The position numbers were made by a program, and so were the translations under genes. 64,000 nt of DNA, from the NCBI RefSeq assembly GCF_004359195.1, contig NZ_CP037954.1:124001-188000 (forward strand), written 5' to 3'. The stretch's first letter is position 1. Every line of letters starts with the position of its first letter. The DNA is from Chryseobacterium salivictor. GTDB lineage: Bacteria; Bacteroidota; Bacteroidia; Flavobacteriales; Weeksellaceae. A model generated the notes under the pieces. It made no database searches, was not told where the DNA came from, and saw nothing but the letters and a program-made list of their open reading frames with translations. Below are positions 8,895 to 17,331 of the stretch, one piece after another.

Positions 8895-9491
8895 ATGAAA
8901 TCAGACGAACTTTCTTCCGAAGACAAAATATTACTCGCAGCCTCTAAAATATTTACCGAAAAAGGTTTCTCCGGAACCAGAACGCGCGATATCGCTGAAG
9001 AAGCAGGAATTAATGTGGCGCTTCTCAATTATTATTTCCGAACCAAAGAGAAATTATTTGAACAGGTCATGAAAGTGAAAATCGTTTTGCTTTTCGGAAA
9101 AATTATTCCAATCATTACGAACGAAAAAACTTCATTAGATGAAAAACTCGATTTGGCAAGTGCAAAATATTTCGAGATTTTGTCTGAAAATCCGAATCTT
9201 CCCATTTTCGTTTTGAGTGAAATTCAGAAAAAAACGTCAGAGGTGAAATCAATTCTTCCTTTTGACAAATTATTAAAGAATTCATTTTTGATACAACAGA
9301 TTCAGGACCGCAAACCCGATATCGATCCTTTTCATTTCCTATTGAATTTTTTAAGCATGACGGTTTTTCCCTTTTTAGGAAAACCCATCTTACAGTCATT
9401 TGATTTAATGGATGACGCTGAGTTTCAAAAATTCGTGGAAGAAAGAAAAACGTTGGTTCCGATGTGGATCAAGATGATGCTGGATCATTAA
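8895..9491 (+). CDS. TetR/AcrR-family transcriptional regulator
   Basis: Likely local repressor of the exporter operon that follows. It has 198 residues. The N-terminal helix-turn-helix is clear (AASKIFTEKGFSGTRTRDIA, then AGINVALLNYYFRTKEKLF, about residues 15-58). The C-terminal ligand domain is divergent, as usual. E. coli has the same arrangement: the TetR protein CecR (YbiH) stands before ybhGFSR, a related ABC-2 exporter. A palindrome just upstream could be its operator. The ligand cannot be told from sequence. Confidence 0.9.
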   Translation: MKSDELSSEDKILLAASKIFTEKGFSGTRTRDIAEEAGINVALLNYYFRTKEKLFEQVMKVKIVLLFGKIIPIITNEKTSLDEKLDLASAKYFEILSENPNLPIFVLSEIQKKTSEVKSILPFDKLLKNSFLIQQIQDRKPDIDPFHFLLNFLSMTVFPFLGKPILQSFDLMDDAEFQKFVEERKTLVPMWIKMMLDH

Positions 9492-9526
9492 ATTACCTGT
9501 GCACCATTTTTTTAAATTGATTAAAA

Positions 9527-10774
9527 ATGAGAATTTTAAAATATCTATTGCTGCTCCTCTTTTTCACTGGAAATGCCCAAACATTAACCATAGAAGAATG
9601 TTACGGTTTGGCCAAACAGAATTATCCGCTTATCAAAAGAAATAATTTAATTGCCAAAACAAAGGAATACAATCTGCAGAATGCCGCAAAAGGCTGGCTT
9701 CCAAAAATCCAGATTACCGGACAGGCTACTTATCAAAATGAGGTTACGCAATTGCCCATTCAAATTCCTAATTTTAGCATTAGTCCGCTGAGCAAAGACC
9801 AGTATAAAGTGTACGCAGATATTCAGCAAAATATTTACGACGGCGGAACGATCGCCGGTCAAAAGAAAATGGCTACCGCAAATTCTGACGTCGAACTGCA
9901 GAAAACCGAAGTCGAAACTGATCAGCTGGAATTGCGGATCAACCAAATTTATTTCGGAATTCTGCAAACCGATGAACAAATCCAGCAAACAGAACTCACG
10001 AAATCTGACCTTTTAAACGGCCTAAAAAAAGCAGAAGCACAACTACAGAATGGTGTTATCTATAGAAGTAACGTGGATATTCTGAAAGCACAACTCATCA
10101 ATCTGGAACAGAAAGAGCTGGAACTTCAAAGTATGAAAAAAAGTTTCATACAAATGCTTTCCCTTTTCATTCAAAAAAATCTGGACGAAAATACTGAACT
10201 CCAAAGACCGGAAAAAATCCTTATTCCTCAACAAAATAAACGCGCAGAACTGAAACTTTTTGATTTACAAAAAATGGCTTTAGAAACCCAAAAATCATTG
10301 ATTAATGCTAAAAACACACCAAAGTTAGGCGCATTTTTCCAGGGCGGTTACGGTAAACCGGGTTTCAACATGCTGAAAAATGAATTCGACCTTTTCTATA
10401 TTGGCGGTTTGCGTTTGAATATTCCCATCACCGGATTTTATACCCGGAAAAACGATTTGGCTTTAATCCAAACCCAACAACAGGAAATCGAAGTACATAA
10501 AGAAAACTTCCTTTTCAACCTCCAGTTCGAAACCATTCAAAACAATAACGATCTGAATAAAATCCAGGAACTAATTAATAAGGACGACGAACTCATCATC
10601 CTGCGTGAAAGCATTAAAAAAGCTTCTCTAGCTCAGCTTGCAAACGGCGTTATCACAACAAGCGATTATCTGCGGGAAGTCAATGAATTGGATCGTGCTA
10701 AAAACCAGAAAATCACCCACGAAATCCAATATCTTTTAACACAATATAATCTAAAAGCACAACTCAATCAATGA
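9527..10774 (+). CDS. TolC-family outer-membrane efflux protein
   Basis: Outer-membrane channel for the exporter. 415 residues with an N-terminal signal sequence ending near GNAQT (residue 18). The body is long amphipathic helices, with two OEP repeats (about residues 20-200 and 230-410). Motifs such as PLIKRNNLIAKTKEYNLQNA and ADIQQNIYDGG are typical of the family. It lies 35 bases after the TetR gene and 58 before the HlyD-type gene, in one operon. Confidence 0.9.
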   Translation: MRILKYLLLLLFFTGNAQTLTIEECYGLAKQNYPLIKRNNLIAKTKEYNLQNAAKGWLPKIQITGQATYQNEVTQLPIQIPNFSISPLSKDQYKVYADIQQNIYDGGTIAGQKKMATANSDVELQKTEVETDQLELRINQIYFGILQTDEQIQQTELTKSDLLNGLKKAEAQLQNGVIYRSNVDILKAQLINLEQKELELQSMKKSFIQMLSLFIQKNLDENTELQRPEKILIPQQNKRAELKLFDLQKMALETQKSLINAKNTPKLGAFFQGGYGKPGFNMLKNEFDLFYIGGLRLNIPITGFYTRKNDLALIQTQQQEIEVHKENFLFNLQFETIQNNNDLNKIQELINKDDELIILRESIKKASLAQLANGVITTSDYLREVNELDRAKNQKITHEIQYLLTQYNLKAQLNQ

Positions 10775-10832
10775 TTGAATGTTTGAGTTCTAAAATGACC
10801 GGCAATTTTCTTTAAAAATCAAAAAACTTCTC

Positions 10833-11804
10833 ATGAAAAAATATATTTTCTTAATAACTGCTCTCATGCTCTTTTCCTGCAGGAATGCAGATCGTCATTA
10901 CGATGCTTCGGGCACTTTCGAGGCCGATGAAGTCATGGTCAGCGCCAAAGCCAACGGCACCATCACCCGACTGAATGTGGAAGAAGGCCAAGAACTTACC
11001 CAAAATCAAAACGTTGGAGAAATCGATCCGAAAACGGTCGAATTACAGAAAGAGCAGGTTATCGCAAGTCTCGATGCAATCGGGCAAAAAACCAATTCGG
11101 CAATTCCTCAGATTCAGGTTTTACAGTCGCAGTATCATTCTCAAAATGCCAGTATTTCGGTATTAAAGGAACAGTTGCAAAATGCAGTCAGAGAACGCAA
11201 CAGAACAGCGAATCTCGTCCGTGAAGATGCGGCAACCAGAAAACAACTCGACGATACAAACGGGCTCATCGATGTTATTCAAAAACAAATTTTGGCAGCA
11301 CAAACTCAACTGAAAACGCTCACCCAGCAGATTTCTGCCGCAAAAGAAAATGTTGCCATTCAAAACAGAGCAGTTTTAAGTGAAAGAAAACCGACAGAAA
11401 AAAAAGTGGAACAGATCGATGAACTGCTGAAAAACAACACCATTGTAAGTCCCATTTCCGGAATGGTGCTGACGAAATATTCCAGTGAAGGTGAGTTTGC
11501 CACGGTGGGAAAACCAATTTTCAAAATGGCCGGTCTCGACCTGATGACTTTAAAAATATTTATCACCGGCGATCAGTTGCCGAAAATAAAAACCGGTCAG
11601 CAAGTGAAAGTTTTGCTTGACAAAGGCGACGGAAAAACCAGCGAAGTTCCCGGAACCGTTTACTGGATTAGTTCCAAAGCCGAATTCACACCGAAAACCA
11701 TTCAAACCAAAAACGAAAGAGCGAACTTGGTTTATGCCGTAAAGATTCATGTAAAAAATGATGGTTATCTGAAAATCGGAATGTACGCCGACGTGAAATT
11801 TTAA
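10833..11804 (+). CDS. HlyD-family periplasmic adaptor (lipoprotein)
   Basis: Membrane-fusion protein linking the ABC-2 pump to TolC, similar to E. coli YbhG. 323 residues with lipobox LMLFSC (Cys16). A biotinyl-lipoyl-like half motif (ASGTFEADEVMVSAKANG, about 26-43) is followed by a long coiled-coil hairpin (about 70-190), the second lipoyl half (IVSPISGMVLTKYSSEGE) and a beta-barrel domain. It is followed by 239 bases of noncoding DNA holding an inverted-repeat element and then the ATPase genes. Confidence 0.9.
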   Translation: MKKYIFLITALMLFSCRNADRHYDASGTFEADEVMVSAKANGTITRLNVEEGQELTQNQNVGEIDPKTVELQKEQVIASLDAIGQKTNSAIPQIQVLQSQYHSQNASISVLKEQLQNAVRERNRTANLVREDAATRKQLDDTNGLIDVIQKQILAAQTQLKTLTQQISAAKENVAIQNRAVLSERKPTEKKVEQIDELLKNNTIVSPISGMVLTKYSSEGEFATVGKPIFKMAGLDLMTLKIFITGDQLPKIKTGQQVKVLLDKGDGKTSEVPGTVYWISSKAEFTPKTIQTKNERANLVYAVKIHVKNDGYLKIGMYADVKF

Positions 11805-11832
11805 AAACTAAAACAAAAAAACGTTGTAAGTA

Positions 11833-11970
11833 TTAACCACAAAGTCACAAAAGCTGTATGGAAAAACTCAATAATAAAGTTCACAAAAGCAGAGAGGTTT
11901 TAAGCATATCCTTTTATCCTCTTTTGGTTCACTGAAATATATAGTTAACTTTTGTCTCTTTTGCGGTTAA
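11833..11970. repeat. Intergenic inverted-repeat element, copy A (about 138 bp)
   Basis: The left end TTAACCACAAAGTCACAAAAG (11833-11853) is an imperfect inverted copy of the right end (11945-11970), whose complement begins TTAACCGCAAAAGAGACAAA. The right end is almost identical to the right end of the element at 43268-43405, and both copies are 138 bp. No open reading frame. Most likely a dispersed non-autonomous or REP-like element. Confidence 0.65.
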
Positions 11971-11989
11971 AAAAACTATATATAATTCC

Positions 11990-12043
11990 ACAACCAGCAA
12001 CAAAAATCCAACATCCAGCACCAAACACCTAGCATCCATCTTC
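11990..12043 (+). repeat. C/A-rich degenerate word repeat abutting a start codon
   Basis: Runs of ATCCAACATCCAGCACC-like words (CCAACA / CCAGCA / CCATC) fill the 50 bases directly before the ATG at 12044. Only two G's are seen on the coding strand. Same class as the leaders before mazG and nuoN. Confidence 0.6.
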
Positions 12044-12976
12044 ATGAAATCAATCACCGTCCACAACCTCGTAAAAACCTACGGCAAAGACAAAGAAAAA
12101 GTCCTTGCGGTGGATGACGTGAGTTTCGGTGTTGACCACGGCGAAATATTCGGATTGATCGGTCCAGATGGTGCCGGCAAAACTTCCATATTCAGAATGC
12201 TGACCACGCTTCTTTTGCCCAATTCCGGCTCTGCAACGATTGAGGATTTTGACATGGTCAAAGATTATAAAAACATAAGGAATATCCTGGGATATATGCC
12301 GGGGAAATTTTCGCTTTATCAGGATCTAACCGTCGAAGAAAATCTGAAATTTTTCGCCAGCGTTTTCAATTCAACCATCGAAGAAAACTACGGTTTAATC
12401 AAAGATATTTATATTCAGATTGAACCTTTTAAAACCCGGAGAGCCGGACAATTATCAGGCGGAATGAAACAGAAACTCGCCTTATGTTGTGCTTTAATTC
12501 ACAAACCGAAAGTTTTATTTCTCGATGAACCGACCACCGGTGTAGATCCCGTTTCCCGGAAGGAATTCTGGGAAATGCTCAAACGTCTACAAACGCAGGG
12601 AATCACCATGGTTGTCGCCACGCCTTATATGGACGAAGCTTCACTCTGCGATCGAATCGCTTTAATGCAAAACGGAAAAATCCTGTCCATTGCAACGCCT
12701 GAAAACCTCAGCAATTCCTACCCCGACTTATTATTTGAAGTAAAAGCCGGCCGGACTTCTAAAGTTTTAAAAGCGCTGGAAAATTTCGAACAGAAAAAAA
12801 ACGCCTATGCATTTGGTGAATTCGTGCATTTAAGCGCAGATCAAAACAGCAAATTCGAAATCGGTTCCATTCATCAATTTTTAAAAAATAAAGGTTTTGA
12901 AAATATAGAAGTCAAAGCCATAAAAGCAAATACAGAAGACAGTTTCATACAATTGCTTTCTCAGGAAAATCATTAA
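12044..12976 (+). CDS. ABC exporter ATPase, first of a pair (YbhF N-half-like)
   Basis: ATP-binding subunit of a drug-type ABC-2 exporter, 310 residues. Walker A is GPDGAGKTS (40-48, with Asp in place of the usual Asn), the signature is LSGGM (137-141) and Walker B is VLFLDEP (157-163). The switch (H-loop) histidine is replaced: the sequence reads VATPYMDEA, with Pro at 194. The second ATPase has the reverse pattern (normal H-loop, bad signature), so the two should form a heterodimer with one good ATP site. It overlaps nothing; the next gene starts one base after the stop. Confidence 0.92.
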   Translation: MKSITVHNLVKTYGKDKEKVLAVDDVSFGVDHGEIFGLIGPDGAGKTSIFRMLTTLLLPNSGSATIEDFDMVKDYKNIRNILGYMPGKFSLYQDLTVEENLKFFASVFNSTIEENYGLIKDIYIQIEPFKTRRAGQLSGGMKQKLALCCALIHKPKVLFLDEPTTGVDPVSRKEFWEMLKRLQTQGITMVVATPYMDEASLCDRIALMQNGKILSIATPENLSNSYPDLLFEVKAGRTSKVLKALENFEQKKNAYAFGEFVHLSADQNSKFEIGSIHQFLKNKGFENIEVKAIKANTEDSFIQLLSQENH

Positions 12977-12977
12977 A

Positions 12978-13730
12978 ATGAATACTCAAAATCCAAATAT
13001 CGCCATCACTGCAGAAAATATCACCAAATCTTTTGGCGATTTTGTGGCGGTTGACCACATCAGTTTTGAAGTGAAAAAAGGAGAGATTTTTGGTTTCCTC
13101 GGAGCGAACGGTGCCGGAAAAACAACGGCGATGAAAATGTTCTGCGGGCTTTCTGTTCCGACTTTCGGAAACGCCAGCGTGGCAGGTTTTGATGTCTATC
13201 ACGAAACAGAAAAGATCAAAAGAAATATCGGCTATATGAGCCAGAAATTTTCACTCTACGGCAATCTGACCGTCAAAGAAAATCTGGAGTTTTTCGGAGG
13301 AATTTATGGAATCCCCAGAAAAGAACTGAAAACAAAAAGTGCAGAACTCATCAAAGAACTGGGCTTAGAACAAGAGAAAAACAAACTGGTTTCTCAACTT
13401 CCGTTAGGTTGGAAACAGAAACTGGCATTCTCTGTCGCCATCTTTCACCAACCAGAAATCGTGTTTTTAGATGAACCTACAGGTGGCGTTGATCCTGTAA
13501 CGCGGAGACAGTTCTGGAGCATGATTTATGACGCAGCTGACCGTGGAATCACCATTTTCGTCACCACCCATTATATGGATGAAGCAGAATATTGCGACCG
13601 CGTCTCAATCATGGTTGATGGAAAAATTGCCGCACTGAATACGCCATCCAATCTGAAAAAACAGTTTAATGCAGTAACCATGGATGACGTCTTTTATGAA
13701 CTGGCGCGAGGCGCGAAAAGGACTGAATAA
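12978..13730 (+). CDS. ABC exporter ATPase, second of a pair (YbhF C-half-like)
   Basis: 250 residues. Walker A is GANGAGKTT (42-50), Walker B IVFLDEPTGG (161-170) and the H-loop VTTHYMDEA has His198. The ABC signature, however, is LPLGW (141-145) instead of LSGGQ. This matches the C-terminal ATPase half of E. coli YbhF, where both halves are one polypeptide; here they are two genes. It lies between the first ATPase and the first permease (15-base gap) in the exporter operon. Confidence 0.92.
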   Translation: MNTQNPNIAITAENITKSFGDFVAVDHISFEVKKGEIFGFLGANGAGKTTAMKMFCGLSVPTFGNASVAGFDVYHETEKIKRNIGYMSQKFSLYGNLTVKENLEFFGGIYGIPRKELKTKSAELIKELGLEQEKNKLVSQLPLGWKQKLAFSVAIFHQPEIVFLDEPTGGVDPVTRRQFWSMIYDAADRGITIFVTTHYMDEAEYCDRVSIMVDGKIAALNTPSNLKKQFNAVTMDDVFYELARGAKRTE

Positions 13731-13745
13731 GAAAGCACTTTAAAA

Positions 13746-14846
13746 ATGAAACAACTCCTCATATTTGTACAAAAGGAATTCTATCATGTTTTGCGTGATA
13801 AAAGAACTTTGCTCATTCTTTTCGGGATGCCGGTCGTGCAGGTTCTGCTTTTCGGTTTTGCCCTAAGTACGGAGGTTAAAAACACAAAAATCGGCATTCT
13901 CGATCAGGATAAGACCCAAATCTCCGCCGAGCTGATCTCAAAAATAAATGCCAACCAATATTTCGATGTCGATAAAAATTTGAAATCCATCAATCAGGCC
14001 GAAAATTCTTTTAAAGGTGGAGAAATAAAAATGATTCTGGTGATTCCGCAGCAGTTTACAGAAAATTTAATCTTAGGAAAAAAAATACAGCTCCAGCTGA
14101 TTACCGACGGAACCGACATCAATTTCGCCAATCAGATTTACAATTTCATGTCCAATATTTTAATGGATTATTACGGACAGCGAACTTTACAGAGCTTTTC
14201 CGGTGTGCAGCCTGAAATAAGGATGCTCTACAATCCTCAACTCAAAGGGGCGCCCAATTTCGTTCCCGGCGTCATGGCTTTAATTCTTCTCATTATCTGC
14301 GTATTAATGACTGCCGTTGCCATCGTACGCGAAAAAGAATCGGGAACCATGGAGGTTCTTTTGGTATCACCCATGAAGCCATCCACCATCATTCTGGCCA
14401 AGGCGATTCCGTACTTTATATTGTCGATGGTTATTCTTATTTCCATCATGATTTTAAGTGTGACCCTACTCGATTTACCTATCAAAGGAAACCTGATCCT
14501 GCTTTTTCTGATCAGTACGATATTCATTATCACCAATCTTTTACTCGGGATTTTAATTTCAATTTTAACCGATACACAACAGGTCGCCATGCTGATTTCC
14601 CTCGTGGGAACAATGCTTCCCACGTTAATGCTGAGTGGCTTTATGTTCCCCATCGAAAACATGCCGGTTCCGCTGCAACTCATCAGCAACCTCATCCCGG
14701 CAAAATGGTATTATGAAATCGTAAAAAACGTGATGATCAAAGGCACCGGCCTGGAAGTCATCTGGAAACAGACACTAATCCTTTTCGCAATGATGGCGCT
14801 CTTGTTCGTCATCGCAGTGAAAAAATTTAAGGTAAGACTCGAATAA
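13746..14846 (+). CDS. ABC-2 type permease (YbhS/YhhJ-like)
   Basis: Transmembrane subunit of the exporter, 366 residues. One N-terminal helix (about 24-44) is followed by a large extracytoplasmic domain and five C-terminal helices from about 175 on. The EKESGTMEVLLVSPMKPS segment (about 199-216) is the ABC-2 coupling-helix motif. It pairs with the second permease at 15066, to which it is related only distantly. Confidence 0.92.
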   Translation: MKQLLIFVQKEFYHVLRDKRTLLILFGMPVVQVLLFGFALSTEVKNTKIGILDQDKTQISAELISKINANQYFDVDKNLKSINQAENSFKGGEIKMILVIPQQFTENLILGKKIQLQLITDGTDINFANQIYNFMSNILMDYYGQRTLQSFSGVQPEIRMLYNPQLKGAPNFVPGVMALILLIICVLMTAVAIVREKESGTMEVLLVSPMKPSTIILAKAIPYFILSMVILISIMILSVTLLDLPIKGNLILLFLISTIFIITNLLLGILISILTDTQQVAMLISLVGTMLPTLMLSGFMFPIENMPVPLQLISNLIPAKWYYEIVKNVMIKGTGLEVIWKQTLILFAMMALLFVIAVKKFKVRLE

Positions 14847-14872
14847 TGGTTGAATAAAATAAGCCTGTTTTT

Positions 14873-14987
14873 TTGGGCAGACATTTCCGCCTTCCACTCC
14901 CGCTTTTTTGCCTTCGTAAGAATATTATTAAAAGAAAAAAAGGTCCAGGCAAAAAGAGCTCCGTTCAAGTCGGGCTGCAGATTTGTT
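14873..14987. other. Noncoding stretch resembling a dispersed intergenic sequence
   Basis: The 219 bases between the two permease genes hold a GC-richer block (GGGCAGACATTTCCGCC ... GTTCAAGTCGGGCTGCAG) in an AT-rich setting. A 60-codon frame runs through it but reads as low-complexity basic protein with no family look. I judge it noncoding; it may be a copy of a dispersed flavobacterial repeat. No second copy is seen in this window. Confidence 0.3.
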
Positions 14988-15065
14988 ATAAATTAAAAAG
15001 TATGATTAAAATAGAAAAAAGATTAGGGACCACTTCGTTGACAGATAAAAGATAACAGACAAAAA

Positions 15066-16190
15066 ATGTTCAGAACTTTAGGCATATTAATCAAAAAAGA
15101 ATTCCTGCAGATTTTCAGGAACAAAGCAATCCTGGCCGTGATTTTTGTGATGCCGGTTATTCAGTTGGTGATTCTTCCTTTGGCAGCGAGCTATGAAATC
15201 AAAAATATAAAAATTGCAGTCGTCGATCACGACAAATCCACTTTTTCAAGAGAACTTATCCGGAAGATTACCGCTTCAGGGTATTTTGAAATCATCAATT
15301 ACGGTGAAAGTTATCCGCAGGCTTATCAGGAAATTGAAAAAGATAAAGTCGATTTGATTTTAGAAATCCCCAACAATTTCGAAAAAAATCTGGTTCGTGA
15401 AAACAACGAAAAAGTACTGCTCGCCATCAACGCCATCAATGGGACAAAGGCAGGACTTTCTGCCAGTTATCTTGCGCAGATTCTACAGAATTACAACCGG
15501 CAGATCCAGGTAGAACTCGCACCGGAAACCGAAAACATCACAAAAACATCGGGTTTGGAAATCGTTCCCCAATTCTGGTTTAATGAAAATTACAATTACA
15601 GACTGTCTTTGGTACCGGGAATTTTAGCGTTTCTGATTACTTTAATTTCCGGCTATCTGACAGCGCTAAACATTGTTCAGGAAAAAGAAAACGGAACGAT
15701 CGAACAGATTAATGTATCGCCTGTTACGAAAGCAGATTTTATTATGGGCAAGCTCATTCCTTTTTGGTTACTCTCAATGCTGGCGTTTACTATCGGACTT
15801 TTGGTGACCATCTTGGTGTACGGAATTCAGATGCAGGGAAGTTTTCTGCTGCTGTACGGTTTTGTTGCGGTTTATCTCATCGCCATTTTAGGACTGGGGC
15901 TTTTGGTTTCTGTTTACAGTGAAACGCAGCAACAATCGATGTTTGTCGTCTTTTTCTTTATGATGATTTTCATTCTGATGAGTGGACTATTTACGCCCGT
16001 AGAAAGCATGACCGACTGGGCAAAATATATCGCCTACGCCAATCCGGTAACTTACGGCGTAGAAGCGATCCGTATGATTATACTCAAAAACAGCAGTTTC
16101 AAAGATTTGCTGCCTCATTTTGGATTTATCAGCGGATTGGCAATCGTTGTCATTTCGTGGGCGGTATTGCGGTATAGAAAAACGAATTAG
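15066..16190 (+). CDS. ABC-2 type permease (YbhR-like)
   Basis: Second transmembrane subunit, 374 residues, with the same layout as its neighbour: one N-terminal helix, an extracytoplasmic domain of about 130 residues, then five helices from about residue 180. The coupling motif reads QEKENGTIEQINVSPVTKAD (about 206-225). It completes the set of TetR, TolC, HlyD, two ATPases and two permeases. No clear terminator follows. Confidence 0.92.
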   Translation: MFRTLGILIKKEFLQIFRNKAILAVIFVMPVIQLVILPLAASYEIKNIKIAVVDHDKSTFSRELIRKITASGYFEIINYGESYPQAYQEIEKDKVDLILEIPNNFEKNLVRENNEKVLLAINAINGTKAGLSASYLAQILQNYNRQIQVELAPETENITKTSGLEIVPQFWFNENYNYRLSLVPGILAFLITLISGYLTALNIVQEKENGTIEQINVSPVTKADFIMGKLIPFWLLSMLAFTIGLLVTILVYGIQMQGSFLLLYGFVAVYLIAILGLGLLVSVYSETQQQSMFVVFFFMMIFILMSGLFTPVESMTDWAKYIAYANPVTYGVEAIRMIILKNSSFKDLLPHFGFISGLAIVVISWAVLRYRKTN

Positions 16191-16207
16191 AAATAGAGAA
16201 CTTAAGC

Positions 16208-16310
16208 ATTAGGAATAATAAAGGTATTAAAAAAATTAAGTTTATGACAAAAGTGTTCAGACAAAAGCGGCGAAAAACACCTTTCTTAATCCTCTTAATT
16301 CCTTAAAATA
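16208..16310. repeat. Imperfect inverted repeat with TTAAGGAATTAAG-like arms
   Basis: Left arm from about 16202 (TTAAGCATTAGGAATAATAA) and right arm to about 16310 (complement TTAAGGAATTAAGAGGATTA) are loosely complementary. Inside are GTGTT and AACAC at matching places. This is a second type of intergenic hairpin, different from the elements at 11833 and 43268. Confidence 0.35.
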
Positions 16311-16399
16311 AAATATTGATTTCTTGTGTTTCAGACTGATTATAAGTTCTTTAATTAAAGAACATCAATTATTAAACGTATATTTATGTATTTACAATT

Positions 16400-16771
16400 A
16401 TGAAAAAAACAATACTCCTCATCTTCCTTCTCCTGTTCGGATTTCTGACACTTTTCATGAGCAGTTCGGTCTTATTTGACTGGTTTGGGATTAGAGCAAA
16501 AGAAGGCAATTTCGTTCCGTTCATCGTTTGGGCGAACTGGCTTTGTGGAATGCTTTATTTGATTACTGCCTATGCCATTTTCAAAAATAAAATTTGGGCA
16601 AAAGTCCCTTTAATCATTTCATTAATAATTCTGGTTTTGGCTTATATCGGCTTATTTATTCACATTAATAATGGGGGAATATTTGAAACAAAAACGGTGG
16701 GAGCGATGGCTTTCAGAATTTTAGTATCCGCACTATTTTTATACATCATAACGAAAATTTCAAAAAAATGA
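16400..16771 (+). CDS. Small integral membrane protein, unknown function
   Basis: 123 residues with four hydrophobic helices (about 5-22, 40-60, 68-88 and 102-119). Family not recognised. Its last codons overlap the next start (ATGA at 16768-16771), so it is translationally coupled to the lipoprotein gene. The pair may act together at the envelope. Confidence 0.75.
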   Translation: MKKTILLIFLLLFGFLTLFMSSSVLFDWFGIRAKEGNFVPFIVWANWLCGMLYLITAYAIFKNKIWAKVPLIISLIILVLAYIGLFIHINNGGIFETKTVGAMAFRILVSALFLYIITKISKK

Positions 16772-17259
16772 AAAAACTATTTGTATCTGCAATCCTCGGA
16801 TTAGCAATCGTAATTTCCTGTGAGAAGAAACAGGAGGAAAGCGTACACCAGGAGAAAACAGCGACAGAGCAATCCGCTGCTGACGAACATGCAACAGAAA
16901 ATAAGGAAAAATCTGATGACCATGACGATCATGTAAAACTGGAATTAAACAACGGCGCAAAATGGGCTGCGAATGCAGAAATGAAACCTTTCATCTCCGA
17001 GATGGAAACCCAGCTTAATGCGTACCAACCGGAAAACAGTGACTATAAAATGTTGGCGGCTCACCTGAGTGCCACAAACGATAATCTTGTGAAAAGCTGC
17101 ACGATGACAGGAAGACCTCACGAGATGCTCCACGCCTGGCTTGCTCCTCACATGAAAGAAATAGAAAAACTGAAAAAAGCTGAAAACCGAGAAGAAGCCA
17201 ATCACATCGTTGGCGAGCTCAAAGAATCGATGGAGGGATACCATCAGTATTTTAATTAA
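16768..17259 (+). CDS. Lipoprotein, unknown function, His-rich
   Basis: 163 residues; signal peptide with lipobox IVISC (Cys18). A low-complexity linker rich in Glu, His and Asp (about 20-52, including DDHDDH) leads to a helical domain. That domain has conserved-looking CTMTGRPHEMLHAWLAPHM (about 111-129), holding one Cys, several Met and three His. These residues could bind a metal, but this is only suggested by composition. Coupled by a 4-base overlap to the membrane protein upstream; a strong terminator follows. Confidence 0.75.
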   Translation: MKKLFVSAILGLAIVISCEKKQEESVHQEKTATEQSAADEHATENKEKSDDHDDHVKLELNNGAKWAANAEMKPFISEMETQLNAYQPENSDYKMLAAHLSATNDNLVKSCTMTGRPHEMLHAWLAPHMKEIEKLKKAENREEANHIVGELKESMEGYHQYFN

Positions 17260-17271
17260 ATAATTTCATAT

Positions 17272-17305
17272 AAACCTTCAGAAAACTCTGAAGGTTTTTT
17301 TAATT
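17272..17305 (+). terminator. Rho-independent terminator
   Basis: Perfect 11-bp stem AAACCTTCAGA / TCTGAAGGTTT (17272-17282 with 17287-17297), 4-base loop, T-rich tail. It ends the 16400-17259 pair and may also serve mazG from the other side. Confidence 0.9.
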
Positions 17306-17331
17306 TTTCCTGAATATCAGTTCAGTGCAGC

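Noticed and set aside
14873..15055. 60-codon frame between the ABC permeases
   Set aside because: Basic low-complexity translation without start context, overlapping a repeat-like noncoding block.
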